A DNA stretch of 64,000 nt. Origin: Kappaphycus alvarezii (Eukaryota; Rhodophyta; Florideophyceae; Gigartinales; Solieriaceae). The stretch covers positions 1-64,000 of the forward strand of contig NADL03000135.1 of assembly GCA_002205965.3 (NCBI GenBank), read 5' to 3'. Of the stretch, positions 1 through 8,739 are shown in pieces. The position numbers and the translations under genes were made by a program. The notes beneath the pieces were generated by a model. It ran no database searches. It worked only from the letters and a program-made list of their open reading frames with translations, and had not been told where the DNA came from. Numbering within the stretch: the stretch's first letter is position 1; every line of letters begins with the position of its first letter.

Positions 1-1095
1 TTTGAACGGTAATGGGATTATCTTAGCGCTTTGGTGTACATAGGACCATGTTATTCTCTTAATTAGTGCATTGTACTCACTACCCTTAGCCTCGGCCCTT
101 TGGGGAATATTACAGGCTCCAACAAAGGTTTGTGGTTCATATGCCGTCTTTAGAATTTCCTTTCCGTCAGGGTAAACCATTTCCGCAGCCTGTTGGTGCA
201 CTGAAGTTATAAATTAGGTTAGTTTATCTTGCCCGGATTCCATTTAATCTACGTTTGCGACCTCAATCTCATGTTGTCTTGCAAGACCGTCGAGTAAGAA
301 AGAAGCACCTGGGAGCTTTCTGTTCGAAATCGTAGTCAAATAGGCCCTCCTGGCGACTCTGGCTGACTTGGACCCTGAGATATACACCCTTATCTGCCTA
401 TTGTCTGACTCCATACCGACGAAGTGGCCGAATTTAGAACGAAGTTTCAGCTTTCTGGCTTGCTACGAGTGGGAACAGTAAATGAGCTCGAACCCTGGCT
501 GCCCCAATGTCAGCAGTGACGGAAAGTCTATCTCTATACTATGATCCCATAGCTGGATCGGAACATGGCCGTTAAAAGCCTTGTAGCCGAAAGTCTGTTG
601 CGTAGCCAGTTTGCATGTTTTAAAGCTTCGCCCCATAAATTCTGGTGTGAGATTGCTGTCATGGAGTGAGACCCTAGCCCTTGTCCAATGCTCTTGAAAG
701 AGAGTTTCAGCGGTACCATTGCTCCCAGGTGTCCGTGAGGGTGAGGGCTTGACTTCAAGCCCTGATGAATTCAGAAAAGAAATCATTTCTTTGCTCATAT
801 GTTCGCCAGCTGGATCGAAGCGATTTCTCCGTAATTTGTAGTTCGCGGTCGAGACGTGAGTTTCGGCCTTTTTTTTATAGTCTCGAACAATTATGGGAGG
901 CTCAGATCTGATTTTGGTCATCAATACATGGGATTTGGCTGTGTGCGTTTGATGTGAGGTTCCTGCTGCGGCCTGTATGGTCTCTTTGGCAATTTCGTTT
1001 TGGGAATTAAATGGTGTGCGACTATGGAAGAAGTAGTGTGTTGCACCAGAGTCCATAAATGCGGTCTCAGTTTTATGTTCCCCCAATGTAGCCAC
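1..1095 (-). pseudogene. Ty1/copia pol remnant: protease fused to integrase catalytic half
   Basis: The open stretch 1095-463 (210 codons, no ATG start) begins with the aspartic protease signature DSGATHYF (residues 15-22). It then jumps directly into the second half of a copia integrase: RFDPAGEH supplies the second catalytic Asp (residue 94) and GSNGTAE the catalytic Glu (residue 130), with exact D-x35-E spacing. The zinc-binding HHCC region and the first catalytic Asp, present in copia-B at 46.9-47.2 kb, are missing, so there is an internal deletion. Below 463 the same frame family continues in broken form (matching copia-B 47.64-47.93 kb) to the window edge. The family role is polyprotein processing and cDNA integration; this copy cannot do either. 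Confidence 0.85.
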
Positions 1096-1119
1096 CTGAC
1101 TGCGGTATTTGCCCTTTGC

Positions 1120-2207
1120 CGTATTGGCTCGGAGACGAGGTTCTCCATCTAAGCTTGACTGTGGTTGGAACTAAGGCTGGTTTCGGTGACCCAAAGCCTG
1201 ATCCGTCTTCGTGTGAGCAATGGCAGTGTTTGCTGAAGGCATTACTGGACGATTTGGTGATCCCCAATGGTATTGGCTATGTTTTGGGTTCTATGTGCGG
1301 TCAGCTTGTGGGGAGCGGCGCTTTCCTGTAGGCCCACGCCGGAGTTTCCGAATGCGACCGTTCCGCTCATCTTGGAGGCGTGTTCCGCACAGGTATATGA
1401 AATGGTCAGGGTTTCCACAGTAGTGGCAGATTTCTAGAGGTCTAGTTTACCCGACAAGGCTCTCACCGCGACCTTTTCCACGATAATATCCGCCTCTAAG
1501 CGTATGAAGAAACCCTTACGCATCCTCTAACGGAATCTTGAGTTGTGTAGGCCATGTTTTCTTCAATGTATTCCCGCCTTCGAGGAGCGCTGTGCGGGTT
1601 TGTGGGGTTCAATATTCGAGCGAGTCAATCTGGAACAACGTTCAGGAAATATTCAAATGATGCGTTAGTGACCGTGCAAGCCATGGAGAGGGCCACAGAA
1701 GACGGAGTAAGCGACCTAATAAGCTTTGAGGTCTTTTCCCGCTCTGATAGTTCTTCGTCATTTATTGCCAGTACTCCGCAGATGCCATTAAACTGGGAAA
1801 CGTGTCTGTGCCAATCTTCATTTTTGTCGAGTACCAGCGTGTCCAGTCTATTTCGGATGTTTTGTATGTCTTGCTGGTTAGAAGCTGTATAGACTCGCTT
1901 CAGCTCATTTCAAAGATCCAAGGCCGTTTTGAGTCATCATCAGTGATAGTTTTGACCCGATCTTGACCTGAGCCATAGCAGAAGGTCCGAGGCCTAGAGT
2001 CATGAAACTTTTCGCCTTTTCAGAGCGTTTTATCTATTCATTTATCTCTGCTTGAAAACGTGAGGATGTTTCACCAAGCATTATGATCATCACGTGATCC
2101 TCTACTCTCGGAATGGCCCTTATTCGCCTCTCCTGCATGATGTAGTCGGAGGGCTTTTCGAGAGTCTCGATTCTTAAAAGGTCTCGAGAATCTTTAGAGG
2201 GATCCAT
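1120..2207 (-). pseudogene. Ty1/copia gag remnant
   Basis: The ATG at 2207-2205 opens a reading frame beginning MDPSKDSRDLLRIETLEKPS, closely matching copia-B gag at 45350 (MDPSKDSRNLFRIEHPEKLS). The frame then decays through stops and indels. Near 1440-1340 the strand encodes a CCHC-like stretch equivalent to the copia-B zinc knuckle (CYCGKPGLFIHIC). Gag would form the virus-like particle core in an intact element. Here no complete ORF remains. Confidence 0.75.
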
Positions 2208-2221
2208 CTTGATGCACCAAA

Positions 2222-2611
2222 TGTTTTAGACGAATCAGGGAGGTGGCTTCCGTGCTTACGGCAGTTGCTAGACTATGACAGTTGCGAGGCTTCCACGGCT
2301 GTGATTCTTTTGCTTAGGCTGCTTGCTGCTACTAGTCTACTTATCTACTATCCTCTTTCTATCTTTTCTTCTTCTCCTTCTTGTGTTTTTTCTTTTTGAA
2401 CTCTAACTAGAGGGTGTCGGAACCCAGGCCCCTGGTGAGACTCTCCAGGTGAGTTGCGTTTCCTTGAGTTGAATAACTCTTCCCTGTGCGAACTCAGGTG
2501 GAGCGTAGCTCACCGACACTAACGTGAACGATCGCTTGGAGTACAGACTATCGGCCCCTGGTTAGACACTCCAGGTGTGATGCGAAATTCAGCCACCACT
2601 ACCTACCTGCA
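2222..2611 (-). repeat. copia-A 5' LTR
   Basis: On the minus strand this block aligns along its whole length with plus-strand 44944-45335. It is followed by a primer-site-like TTTGGTGCATC and then the gag ATG. It begins TG and ends CA on the plus strand (tgttttag...acctgca). The outer (2611) edge is approximate because homology with copia-B weakens gradually over about 15 bp. Shared internal words such as GTGTCTAACCAGGGGCC help identify the family. Confidence 0.7.
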
Positions 2612-3113
2612 CGCAAAAAGAGCCCGGTAATGGAAGGGTAAGGTCGGGGGACTGTTGAGGGGCGAGGCCGGGGGCGGTAGGGGCCGAGGAGGACGGAAGC
2701 GCGCTGGGGCGCTTGTTGCGGGCGGAGCCGGGAGAGGTGGGGGCGGGGTTGTACGGGGCAGAGGTGATGGGGTAAGCGGGGCTCATAACGGGTGGGCGGG
2801 CGGGATTGGCGGGTGCCTTGGGTGGGACGGAGGTCTTGGGTTGGGGGGGTGAGGGGCGGGTGAGGGCGGCGCGATGGGCGTCGAGGACGTCGCGGGCGTG
2901 GTGACGAGGCACCGTGGCGAGGGCCGTGCGGACGTAGGGGAGGACCCATGAGCGAAGGGTCGTGCCAAGCAAGCGGTTGGCCTCGCGGTTGAGACGTTTG
3001 GACACGCCCTGGGCAGCGAAATCGACCAGGGATGCGGCAACGGTAGCAATCGGCGACTGGGTGATCTGCAGGTCAGGGAAGAAGCAGCGGAGGTGGGGCA
3101 AAATGGAGAACAT
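2612..3113 (-). pseudogene. GC-rich proline/serine-rich ORF, unknown, cut by copia-A
   Basis: An ATG at 3113 opens a frame that reads into the copia-A LTR (nominal stop near 2589). The first ~95 residues look like a folded, mildly helical segment (VDFAAQGVSKRLNREANRLL). The rest is low-complexity Pro/Ser/Ala. Base composition is far more GC-rich than the flanks and resembles the LINE block at 34.7-36.4 kb, so it may be the amino-terminal part of such an element, but I see no diagnostic motif. The true C-terminus is lost. The overlapping ORFs in other frames arise from the same GC bias. Confidence 0.4.
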
Positions 3114-3168
3114 TGAAGTCCGGGCGGCGTCTGGGAAGTATACATGCGTTCATTTCCCGACGTGGGGA

Positions 3169-3472
3169 ATGAGGATAATGGGGAAAGGGGGAAAGGTTTG
3201 GGTGTTTTACTCTTGGAAGATATATCCGATCTATCCCATGGTTTTCCAGACAACCGCAATCGACTCAAAAAGGGTATACCGACACAGTAATGGGGAAGGA
3301 ACTACGCTCCCTACAATGCTGCCTTCAGGCCAGCCATCAAGCAGGCCGCATTGGACATGACGGCTGCTGCGGCGTGCCTTTGCATCAAACCCACCGAACC
3401 TTTCCGTACGTCTCCAGTGCCCTATGGGGAAAGGTTTGGGTGTTTTACTCTTGGAAGATATATGAGGATAAT
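3169..3472 (-). mobile_element. Short LINE insertion with composite 3' ends and 11-bp TSD
   Basis: The direct repeat ATGAGGATAAT occurs at 3169-3179 and again at 3462-3472, flanking a 282-bp insert (3180-3461). On the minus strand the insert ends in the family 3' terminus ACCCAAACCTTTCCCC next to 3180. A second, 37-bp piece of the same 3' end lies at its 5' side (3426-3461), so the unit is a head-to-tail composite. The longer unit matches 60578-60790 and its terminal 90 bp match 56700-56791. There is no poly(A). A variable 5' end, a fixed 3' end and a TSD of this size indicate target-primed reverse transcription. Confidence 0.75.
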
Positions 3473-3496
3473 TGCATTTACCTACGTTTCACGCAG

Positions 3497-3504
3497 TATA
3501 TAAA
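3497..3504 (+). promoter_or_regulatory. TATA box upstream of zinc-finger gene
   Basis: TATATAAA is followed by GGACACTCGAGTCCCCTCTGTG, and is conserved in copy 2 as TATAAAGG at 57623. A more diverged relative of the same upstream block lies at 44255-44470. The distance to the ATG at 4814 is long (1.3 kb), so either the leader is long or contains introns, or transcription starts nearer the gene. Confidence 0.45.
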
Positions 3505-4813
3505 GGACACTCGAGTCCCCTCTGTGCGACACGAGATAACAACCTACCCCTTCTCCAAACTACTGCACCGATCTCACGGTCTCGAGCGTCCTCTCTCACT
3601 CTCTTCTGCTGTTCAGGTCTCTCTTCTTCCAGTTACGAAGACCTCTAGGCACTTTTCGTGTCGAGAAATGCATGCGTAATCGTTGTCGTCCAAAGATGCG
3701 GCAATCACTCCGACCAGATCCACAGTCGTCTCGTTCTAAGCGATGATTGGAGTACAAGCAACGAGAGAGACGGAACCGGAACAATACTCTCCGTTCACGT
3801 TCTACAGTATTGCTTCAGGAAAATTGAGAAATGATTACGGCATGACGGCGTAAGGTTGCTTTTGCACATTTGCTGGAGACGCCAGGTTGTGGCAGTTTCA
3901 CCAACTCCTTTATTGAGACGAGCATACCCCCAGATCATTACGTGTCGAAGTTCACATGTCGACGAAGACCGTAGTCGAATATCCTCAAAGTTGACTGTCT
4001 GGTGTGCGTAACCAGTTGCCTTCTGTAATGGGTCTTCTGGGGGTGCGGCAGTTGGTTTGCTGGACGAAATCGTTGTCGTCTTGGTTGGTGAAACTCATTG
4101 CCCCTATTCAAAGGCCACGACATTTCTTGAGCTGTGTGTTTGCTGTCGCAGTCCCTTAGCTCTGCGTAATGATGAGCAAGAACGGCTGTGCTTCCGCATT
4201 AATTGCCCGCTTTGATATTGAATCACAAATTACATCTCGGAGCTTCTCGGTCACTGTGCTGGTACCGAAAGCTGACTGCGGTAATCTATGTCTTCAACGG
4301 GGTGTACGCGACGTATTGTCATAGTCATTGTCGATGGATTTGCCATGTAACCACCGTCTTTGAAGCAATGCGTTTACTGGATTGAGGGGCGGGCAGCTGC
4401 TTCGGAATGCAGTTCCTTTGCTTGAAGCTGTGAGCATCCAAAGAAGCGTATTAATAGCAATCTGCCCCGTCATACTGCTCCCTCAACTGACTCAGCTCTG
4501 AACATCCGCTTGTGATTCTCCAACTTCGACTGTTTCACGCATCACCTCTCATCGATATTCTTCAGTCAGCATTTTCCATCGACTTCGAAACAGACATTTA
4601 CTCAAGCATCAAAAAAGGAGTTTGTCAAATAGTCTCTCTATCTTCTCCAGGATTCAACGCACCGCAGGCATCACTCTCTCCGCGGCAAACAGTTCTCCCT
4701 GACGTTCTTCAAACGCCCTTCCATCCGGGAAAAAATTGCATCGTTTTCTGTGCTCCGCGCTTGCTGTAACCACAGTCTGGACCTGGTTTACCTACACTAG
4801 CGCTTGCCTCGCC

Positions 4814-6439
4814 ATGGACAATATTCATAGTGACTTTGACATTGAAATTGAAGCGATACATCAAGAAGGCCATGAAGCCAATGTTGCAGAACAAGAAAAC
4901 ATCATTGGGCTCACGATTAATCACAATGCCGATGATTACCCGGAACTGAACCTGTTTGAGAGGCTGCCTTCGATTGACTTCACACACGCTCCTACCCCTG
5001 ATGTTCTGGCAAGAGATGTGCTCAGCGGCCATCACCAAACCGCTGATCCATCCTATTTCAGCTTGATGGAGCCGCTAGCTGATATTGATCCTGAAGAAAT
5101 CAGGAAACAGCTAATAGTTCCCGGTGAGCTTGAAGAAGATATTCTTTGCAGTGAAGCCCCTCGTCCACAAGATGATGTTTGGATGAATGCAAACTGCGCA
5201 TTACACGATAACACAGCTGAGAAATACAAGCTACTAGATATTCCCGCACCTTTCTGCCAAGAAGGCAAAAATTTTGATACCGGGGGCCCTTTTGTTGAAC
5301 TGGCTTCGACACAACCATCTGAGGTGGGCAAATTCGTAGGAGACCGAAGAGATTGTAACCATGCTTTAGATGTCAGAACTGGATCACCCTCAAAATGGCC
5401 TCCAATGTCTCAAATGCATCACCACCAGCGATTGTTGCACCAACAGCACCTGCTGACAAACACGCCCGCTATAATTGCAAAAGGCGACCGACCTGGTGTC
5501 TGCGCGGAACCGCATCTGCACCAGATCAGCATGCCAGCGATCGATGTCCCTCAACCGGAGTTCAATGACGCAGTTGCGGTTTCCAGCCCTGCTCCCACGA
5601 ATGATGTGTTGGGGTCCATCGGGTGCAACAAGGGCAATCCGAAAACGTCAAGCCAAGTCATTTCCTCTCCGCAGTGTTCCTCTGGTGCAGAAAAGATGAT
5701 CAAGAAGACGAGGCGTGAGCCAAAGACAAAAAACCGTTACACAAAAGGCGCCTCTTCCTCGCACTATTGCCATATCTGTGGACGGAAATCCAAAATTGAA
5801 TTTGGTCGCTGTCAAAACGTTAACCTTGGACTTTGCAGAAAGGTAATCTGCGAGAAATGTCTTCTATTGTATGAACCGGAAAGCCTCAAGAGGGCCCTTA
5901 GCAACAACGGAACTTGGACATGCACCCATTGCCGCAATGAATGCCCTGACGTAGCGCGTTGCAAGCAGTATGCAAAGATCAACCAAAAGCGCAGGGAAAA
6001 GAAAGCTAGGGAGAGAGCCGGAAGACCTGTTGCCCAGGCGAACGCCACCTCTACGATAGTCGCGACTCCAGTAGCCTCGTGGTCTGCGACAAATCCGACC
6101 GTCCCATACCTTCCGGGCACAGTAAACGAGGCTTTGTCAGCATCATCGTTTGCTACGACCCCAGTAACCGACGCCAACTCGACTGCTAACAATTCACTTG
6201 GTGCTGGGTTGTCAAGAACTCCATCCGCTAATTCAGAAACTAATTACATTCGCAACTTGGCGCTAAGCTCTTTCGCCCCCCCCACGATTCCAAACCAGTC
6301 TGCACGTTTGATCCATCTGATGGGAGGACCTCACACCATGTATGCTAGAGTTCATGACAAGGCATTCGAGGGAAGCGCCTGTTGCGATGGGGCATCAACT
6401 CACTCAAGAGGCGCGGCCAAAGAACCCCAAGGGAGGTAG
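4814..6439 (+). CDS. CDCA7/R1-type (4CXXC) zinc-finger protein
   Basis: 541-codon ORF. The ATG at 4814 has an excellent Kozak context (CTCGCCATGGA); the frame is open upstream to a TTG at 4736 but without another ATG, so I start here. Residues 1-300 are acidic and low in obvious domains. Residues 319-383 hold a cysteine cluster: C319-x2-C322-x10-C333, C341, C346-x2-C349, W368-x-C370-x2-C373-x3-C377 and C383. The C-x2-C-x10-C and W-x-C-x2-C-x3-C spacing matches the zf-4CXXC_R1 domain of CDCA7-family chromatin proteins. A basic stretch (KINQKRREKKARERAGRP) follows and may be a nuclear signal. The C-terminal 150 residues are Ser/Thr/Asn-rich. The family binds DNA and partners HELLS-type remodellers; that role is inferred. 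A TE-encoded function cannot be excluded because the locus is repeated. Confidence 0.65.
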   Translation: MDNIHSDFDIEIEAIHQEGHEANVAEQENIIGLTINHNADDYPELNLFERLPSIDFTHAPTPDVLARDVLSGHHQTADPSYFSLMEPLADIDPEEIRKQLIVPGELEEDILCSEAPRPQDDVWMNANCALHDNTAEKYKLLDIPAPFCQEGKNFDTGGPFVELASTQPSEVGKFVGDRRDCNHALDVRTGSPSKWPPMSQMHHHQRLLHQQHLLTNTPAIIAKGDRPGVCAEPHLHQISMPAIDVPQPEFNDAVAVSSPAPTNDVLGSIGCNKGNPKTSSQVISSPQCSSGAEKMIKKTRREPKTKNRYTKGASSSHYCHICGRKSKIEFGRCQNVNLGLCRKVICEKCLLLYEPESLKRALSNNGTWTCTHCRNECPDVARCKQYAKINQKRREKKARERAGRPVAQANATSTIVATPVASWSATNPTVPYLPGTVNEALSASSFATTPVTDANSTANNSLGAGLSRTPSANSETNYIRNLALSSFAPPTIPNQSARLIHLMGGPHTMYARVHDKAFEGSACCDGASTHSRGAAKEPQGR

Positions 6440-6512
6440 TTGTAAGTCGCAGTTGAGGCTCAGAATGTGGTCTCAACATCCACACGATGACTACGCACAG
6501 GATTGCAGATTG

Positions 6513-7222
6513 TCTGGGGGTTGCATTTTGACTGAATTGCTTCCCGTCGCGGTTCCTCCCCTCAACAGAAACTGCGCTACTTCGTTACCCGTTTTGAGTT
6601 TAGTCTTCAAGTAATGCAGGTGCGACCAGTTTCCACTGGTCTCCCGCATTCGTCGTTAATTTCTGAATACCCTCTACACGCTTCTGTGCAATATTGTACA
6701 ACTCCTAAAGATTTACCACCACTGAATGAGGATTAACAAAGATGGAGTGCAGAAGTGCGCGGGAATATTTTCGTAAAAGTTTTTTAAAATAGGATTCATA
6801 AGAAGTAACTTTATGGCATCAGTAAAACGGGTGTCCACTGCAGGTGTTGGTATAAAAACGGTCCTTTCTGTAGGAGAATGGTACTCTCGACAAACTTTTG
6901 TATTCTCCTTCCCCATGAGTTTTCAAAAACAACTCTTCCCAGAAATTCTCTTTTACGAACAAAATCCTGAAACAAAATTTCCCCATGAATCCAGTTTCAC
7001 TGTGCAACTCTTTTTCTATTTTGTCTTTGAGCATTTTGGACCTCCTTTTTCAAAATAGGAACCTTTCGACTTGTGATTCGCTTCGTCCTCCAAATTCAGT
7101 TGCGATATTTTATCAAACATATTTCTAGTTATTGTCCTAATCAAATGCAAATTAAAAGCTGTGGCATTGCCTAACACTTTTTATTTGGTCCAAGGCCGTG
7201 AAAATTTCCGAATACGTTGATC
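6513..7222. other. Intergenic, no gene seen
   Basis: Moderately AT-rich sequence after the end of the large repeat. Short ORFs on both strands at 6713-7058 overlap each other antisense and lack a family signature. I treat them as chance. Confidence 0.5.
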
Positions 7223-7230
7223 TATTTAAA
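7223..7230 (+). promoter_or_regulatory. TATA-like box upstream of acidic ORF
   Basis: TATTTAAA lies about 150 bp before the ATG at 7383, with a C/T-rich stretch between them (7255-7360), a layout common in small eukaryotic promoters. It is a single weak motif, so confidence is low. Confidence 0.25.
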
Positions 7231-7382
7231 GTCCGAAATCGACGCCGTTGAGGCAACCCCCCAGCCATCAACTACCCCATCGGCTCACCCCTTTTTTTGC
7301 CCTCAGCGTGACCAACCTCCGCTCTTCCCTCACCATCGCCAAGTCATCCCGTGGCCGCCGTCTCTTCAACGCTCTGGCCACG

Positions 7383-7658
7383 ATGGCAAATAGTCCAACA
7401 GACTACGATGACTATTCTAGAAGTATCGACGCGAAACGCGTTCGGGAGTGGGTCTGCCGTAACTGCTTCGACCAGGCAGAAGAGGCAGAGGAGGAGGAAG
7501 AGGAGGAAGAGGAGGAAGGAGAAAGGGACTGGGTGGACCCGTGGGAGCCGCTAGTTTACGACGGTGGCGGAGCTGCTGTGGAGAACGAAGGGGAGACTGA
7601 GGGAGTAATCGTGATCGCTGACTCTTCTGACATAGATGAAGAGGAGGATGAAGAGTAG
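7383..7658 (+). CDS. Small acidic protein, unknown
   Basis: 91 residues from an ATG in strong context (CCACGATGG). Residues 1-27 include VREWVCRNCF, the only Cys pair (C-x2-C). Residues 33-45 are a near-pure Glu run encoded by a GAGGAA repeat (about 7480-7520). The tail is acidic and ends DSSDIDEEEDEE. An upstream extension without ATG is possible. The stop is TAG, and the next ORF (7686-7892) is in the same frame after one further TAG, so the two could be one protein by readthrough, or one gene broken by two nonsense changes. I recognise no family. Confidence 0.4.
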   Translation: MANSPTDYDDYSRSIDAKRVREWVCRNCFDQAEEAEEEEEEEEEEGERDWVDPWEPLVYDGGGAAVENEGETEGVIVIADSSDIDEEEDEE

Positions 7659-7685
7659 GAAAAGTAGAATGAGGTGGAGGTAGAC

Positions 7686-7892
7686 ATGGAAAGCTATGGA
7701 ATTGTGGGGAGGGGACCGGAGAGTATGTACCAGGTGGTCCCGACTCTGGAACCGGATGTGGGGATCTTCAGTGGTATAGATATTTACCAGGAGGCAATGG
7801 AGAATTTTAAGCCGTTCGCGGATATTTGCGGGGACTGCTTGGGTGAAATAGATATTTTGCGGGAACTGTTTGGCTCTGATCTAGAGGAATAA
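7686..7892 (+). CDS. Small acidic protein, unknown, in frame with preceding ORF
   Basis: 68 residues from ATG 7686 (ACATGGAA). Composition is acidic throughout, with a CGDC pair near residue 53 and an acidic end (FGSDLEE). It follows the 7383-7658 ORF by 27 bases in the same frame; the intervening codons (EK, then NEVEVD) are as acidic as both ORFs, which argues that the two were once a single reading frame. It stops 13 bp before an LTR fragment of the gypsy-2 family begins. No family recognised. Confidence 0.35.
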   Translation: MESYGIVGRGPESMYQVVPTLEPDVGIFSGIDIYQEAMENFKPFADICGDCLGEIDILRELFGSDLEE

Positions 7893-7904
7893 GATATTAA
7901 GGAA

Positions 7905-8341
7905 TGAATCTAGATATTTATCCTGATAGTATCTTCTGTTCGTCTTTCTCGTTCACACGATTCCATTTGATGCATTTTATGGTTCTTAGTATGTTTCTAT
8001 GGGACTTTAGGATTAAACAAAAAGTCTAAAGAAGCTGATTAAACTGCTTTCTCTTGTGGAGGTCAAGCAAGTTGGAAGACAACTTCAAGTCAAGTCCCGA
8101 GTGACAGGAAGTTGAGCGTCAACTTCAGACCCAAGAAAAAAAATTTCCTACGCTGGTCGCAGAGCGTCAGTGGTAGAATATGCCCCTTCTATACTTTCTT
8201 GTAGCCCTTTCAACTGTCTTTCTTATCCACTCCTTTTTGTTAGTTCAAATATACCACGGTAGCACTTTTGTCGCTTGCAACACCTCCTTCTTGGGATAAT
8301 TTGTTCTGAGTATCTCTTCTTCCGACGATTTACCCCTGTCA
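7905..8341 (+). repeat. Truncated LTR of gypsy-2 family
   Basis: Aligns with the 3' ~440 bp of the gypsy-2 LTRs (from about 48953 and 55716), through the shared GTTCACACGATT, TAGCACTTTTGTCGC and the terminus TTTACCCCTGTCA. The 5' part of the LTR is missing. It is more diverged than the two gypsy-2 LTRs are from each other, so it is an older relic. An antisense ORF (RRRCCKRQKCYRG) is shared with the intact LTRs. Confidence 0.85.
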
Positions 8342-8374
8342 GCAGGATACGACTATATTGCAAGCTATATAAAC

Positions 8375-8535
8375 GGGGGGCAAAGGTGGGGTGAATTAAC
8401 ATTTGGAAGACGTGGTCGGTTGTGGCTCGCAATATCCTACAGGGTACCCCGTAATACCTCTGAAATTACCCTGAAAAGAAGGCTCAATCCACCCCAGCAG
8501 ACAGGGTGCGTTCGTTATTACGACCGCGAGATTCA
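8375..8535 (-). repeat. 5'-truncated LINE 3' end (copy X)
   Basis: On the minus strand it aligns with the 3' tail of the LINE at 8740-8885: shared words include GTCTGCTGGG, AGAGGTATT and AACCGACCAC. It ends near 8375 with an ACCCCACC...CCCCCC tail. This is a second insertion of the same or a related LINE, 365 bp from the first, in the same orientation. No clear TSD was found. Confidence 0.55.
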
Positions 8536-8739
8536 TAAACGTGGTGTTCATAGCCCACAAAGGCTCTAAAAAGCCATTTTCCTGTCACTAGTTTACATTA
8601 AAGTCTTTGTCAGTTGCACGGTAATGCATACTACAGTGCTGCCGTTGTACTGCATACATGTAACGGTCATCGGTGGCCCGCTTGCTCGCTCCCCGATGAG
8701 ATCATTGAGAAGTTTAGCAGCGTTGACATAGCATTCCGT

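Larger units (their letters stand above)
1..2611 (-). mobile_element. Ty1/copia retrotransposon copia-A, 5' part, truncated by window edge
   Basis: Read on the minus strand the order is LTR (2611-2222), gag start (2207), protease and integrase (1095 downward), which is the Ty1/copia order. The same LTR/leader/gag sequence occurs on the plus strand at 44.94-45.54 kb (copia-B), so both are members of one family. The element runs off position 1 in the integrase-to-RT linker, so RT, RNase H and the 3' LTR are not in the window. Stops and frameshifts are frequent, so this copy is dead. The upstream GC-rich ORF at 2612-3113 reads into the LTR, suggesting copia-A inserted into it. Confidence 0.85.
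3473..6512 (+). repeat. Large direct repeat, copy 1 (R1 zinc-finger locus)
   Basis: This stretch is collinear with 57598-60955 on the same strand, about 54 kb away, with only scattered substitutions and small indels plus extra insertions in copy 2. It includes the TATA box, a ~1.3 kb leader and the zinc-finger gene. The left boundary lies beside the LINE TSD at 3472. The right boundary is where similarity stops after the word ACTACGCACAGGATTGCAG. Confidence 0.9.

Noticed and set aside
2655-2852. Plus-strand Gly/Arg-rich ORF opposite the proline-rich frame
   Set aside because: Low-complexity product of GC-rich DNA; the antisense frame has an ATG and a less repetitive first half.
3473-4810. 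Possible upstream exons of the zinc-finger gene (for example frames at 4203-4385 and 58170-58487)
   Set aside because: The frames are not conserved between the two repeat copies (indels break them), so coding is not supported.
5053-5331. Minus-strand ORFs antisense to the zinc-finger gene, repeated at 59217-59495
   Set aside because: They mirror the sense codons and recur only because the locus is duplicated; no motif or start of their own.
7383-7892. Alternative genetic code (TAA/TAG as Gln)
   Set aside because: Only two loci would fit; other in-frame stops replace Trp (Tc1, 10355) or Tyr (copia, 16635), which points to ordinary nonsense decay.
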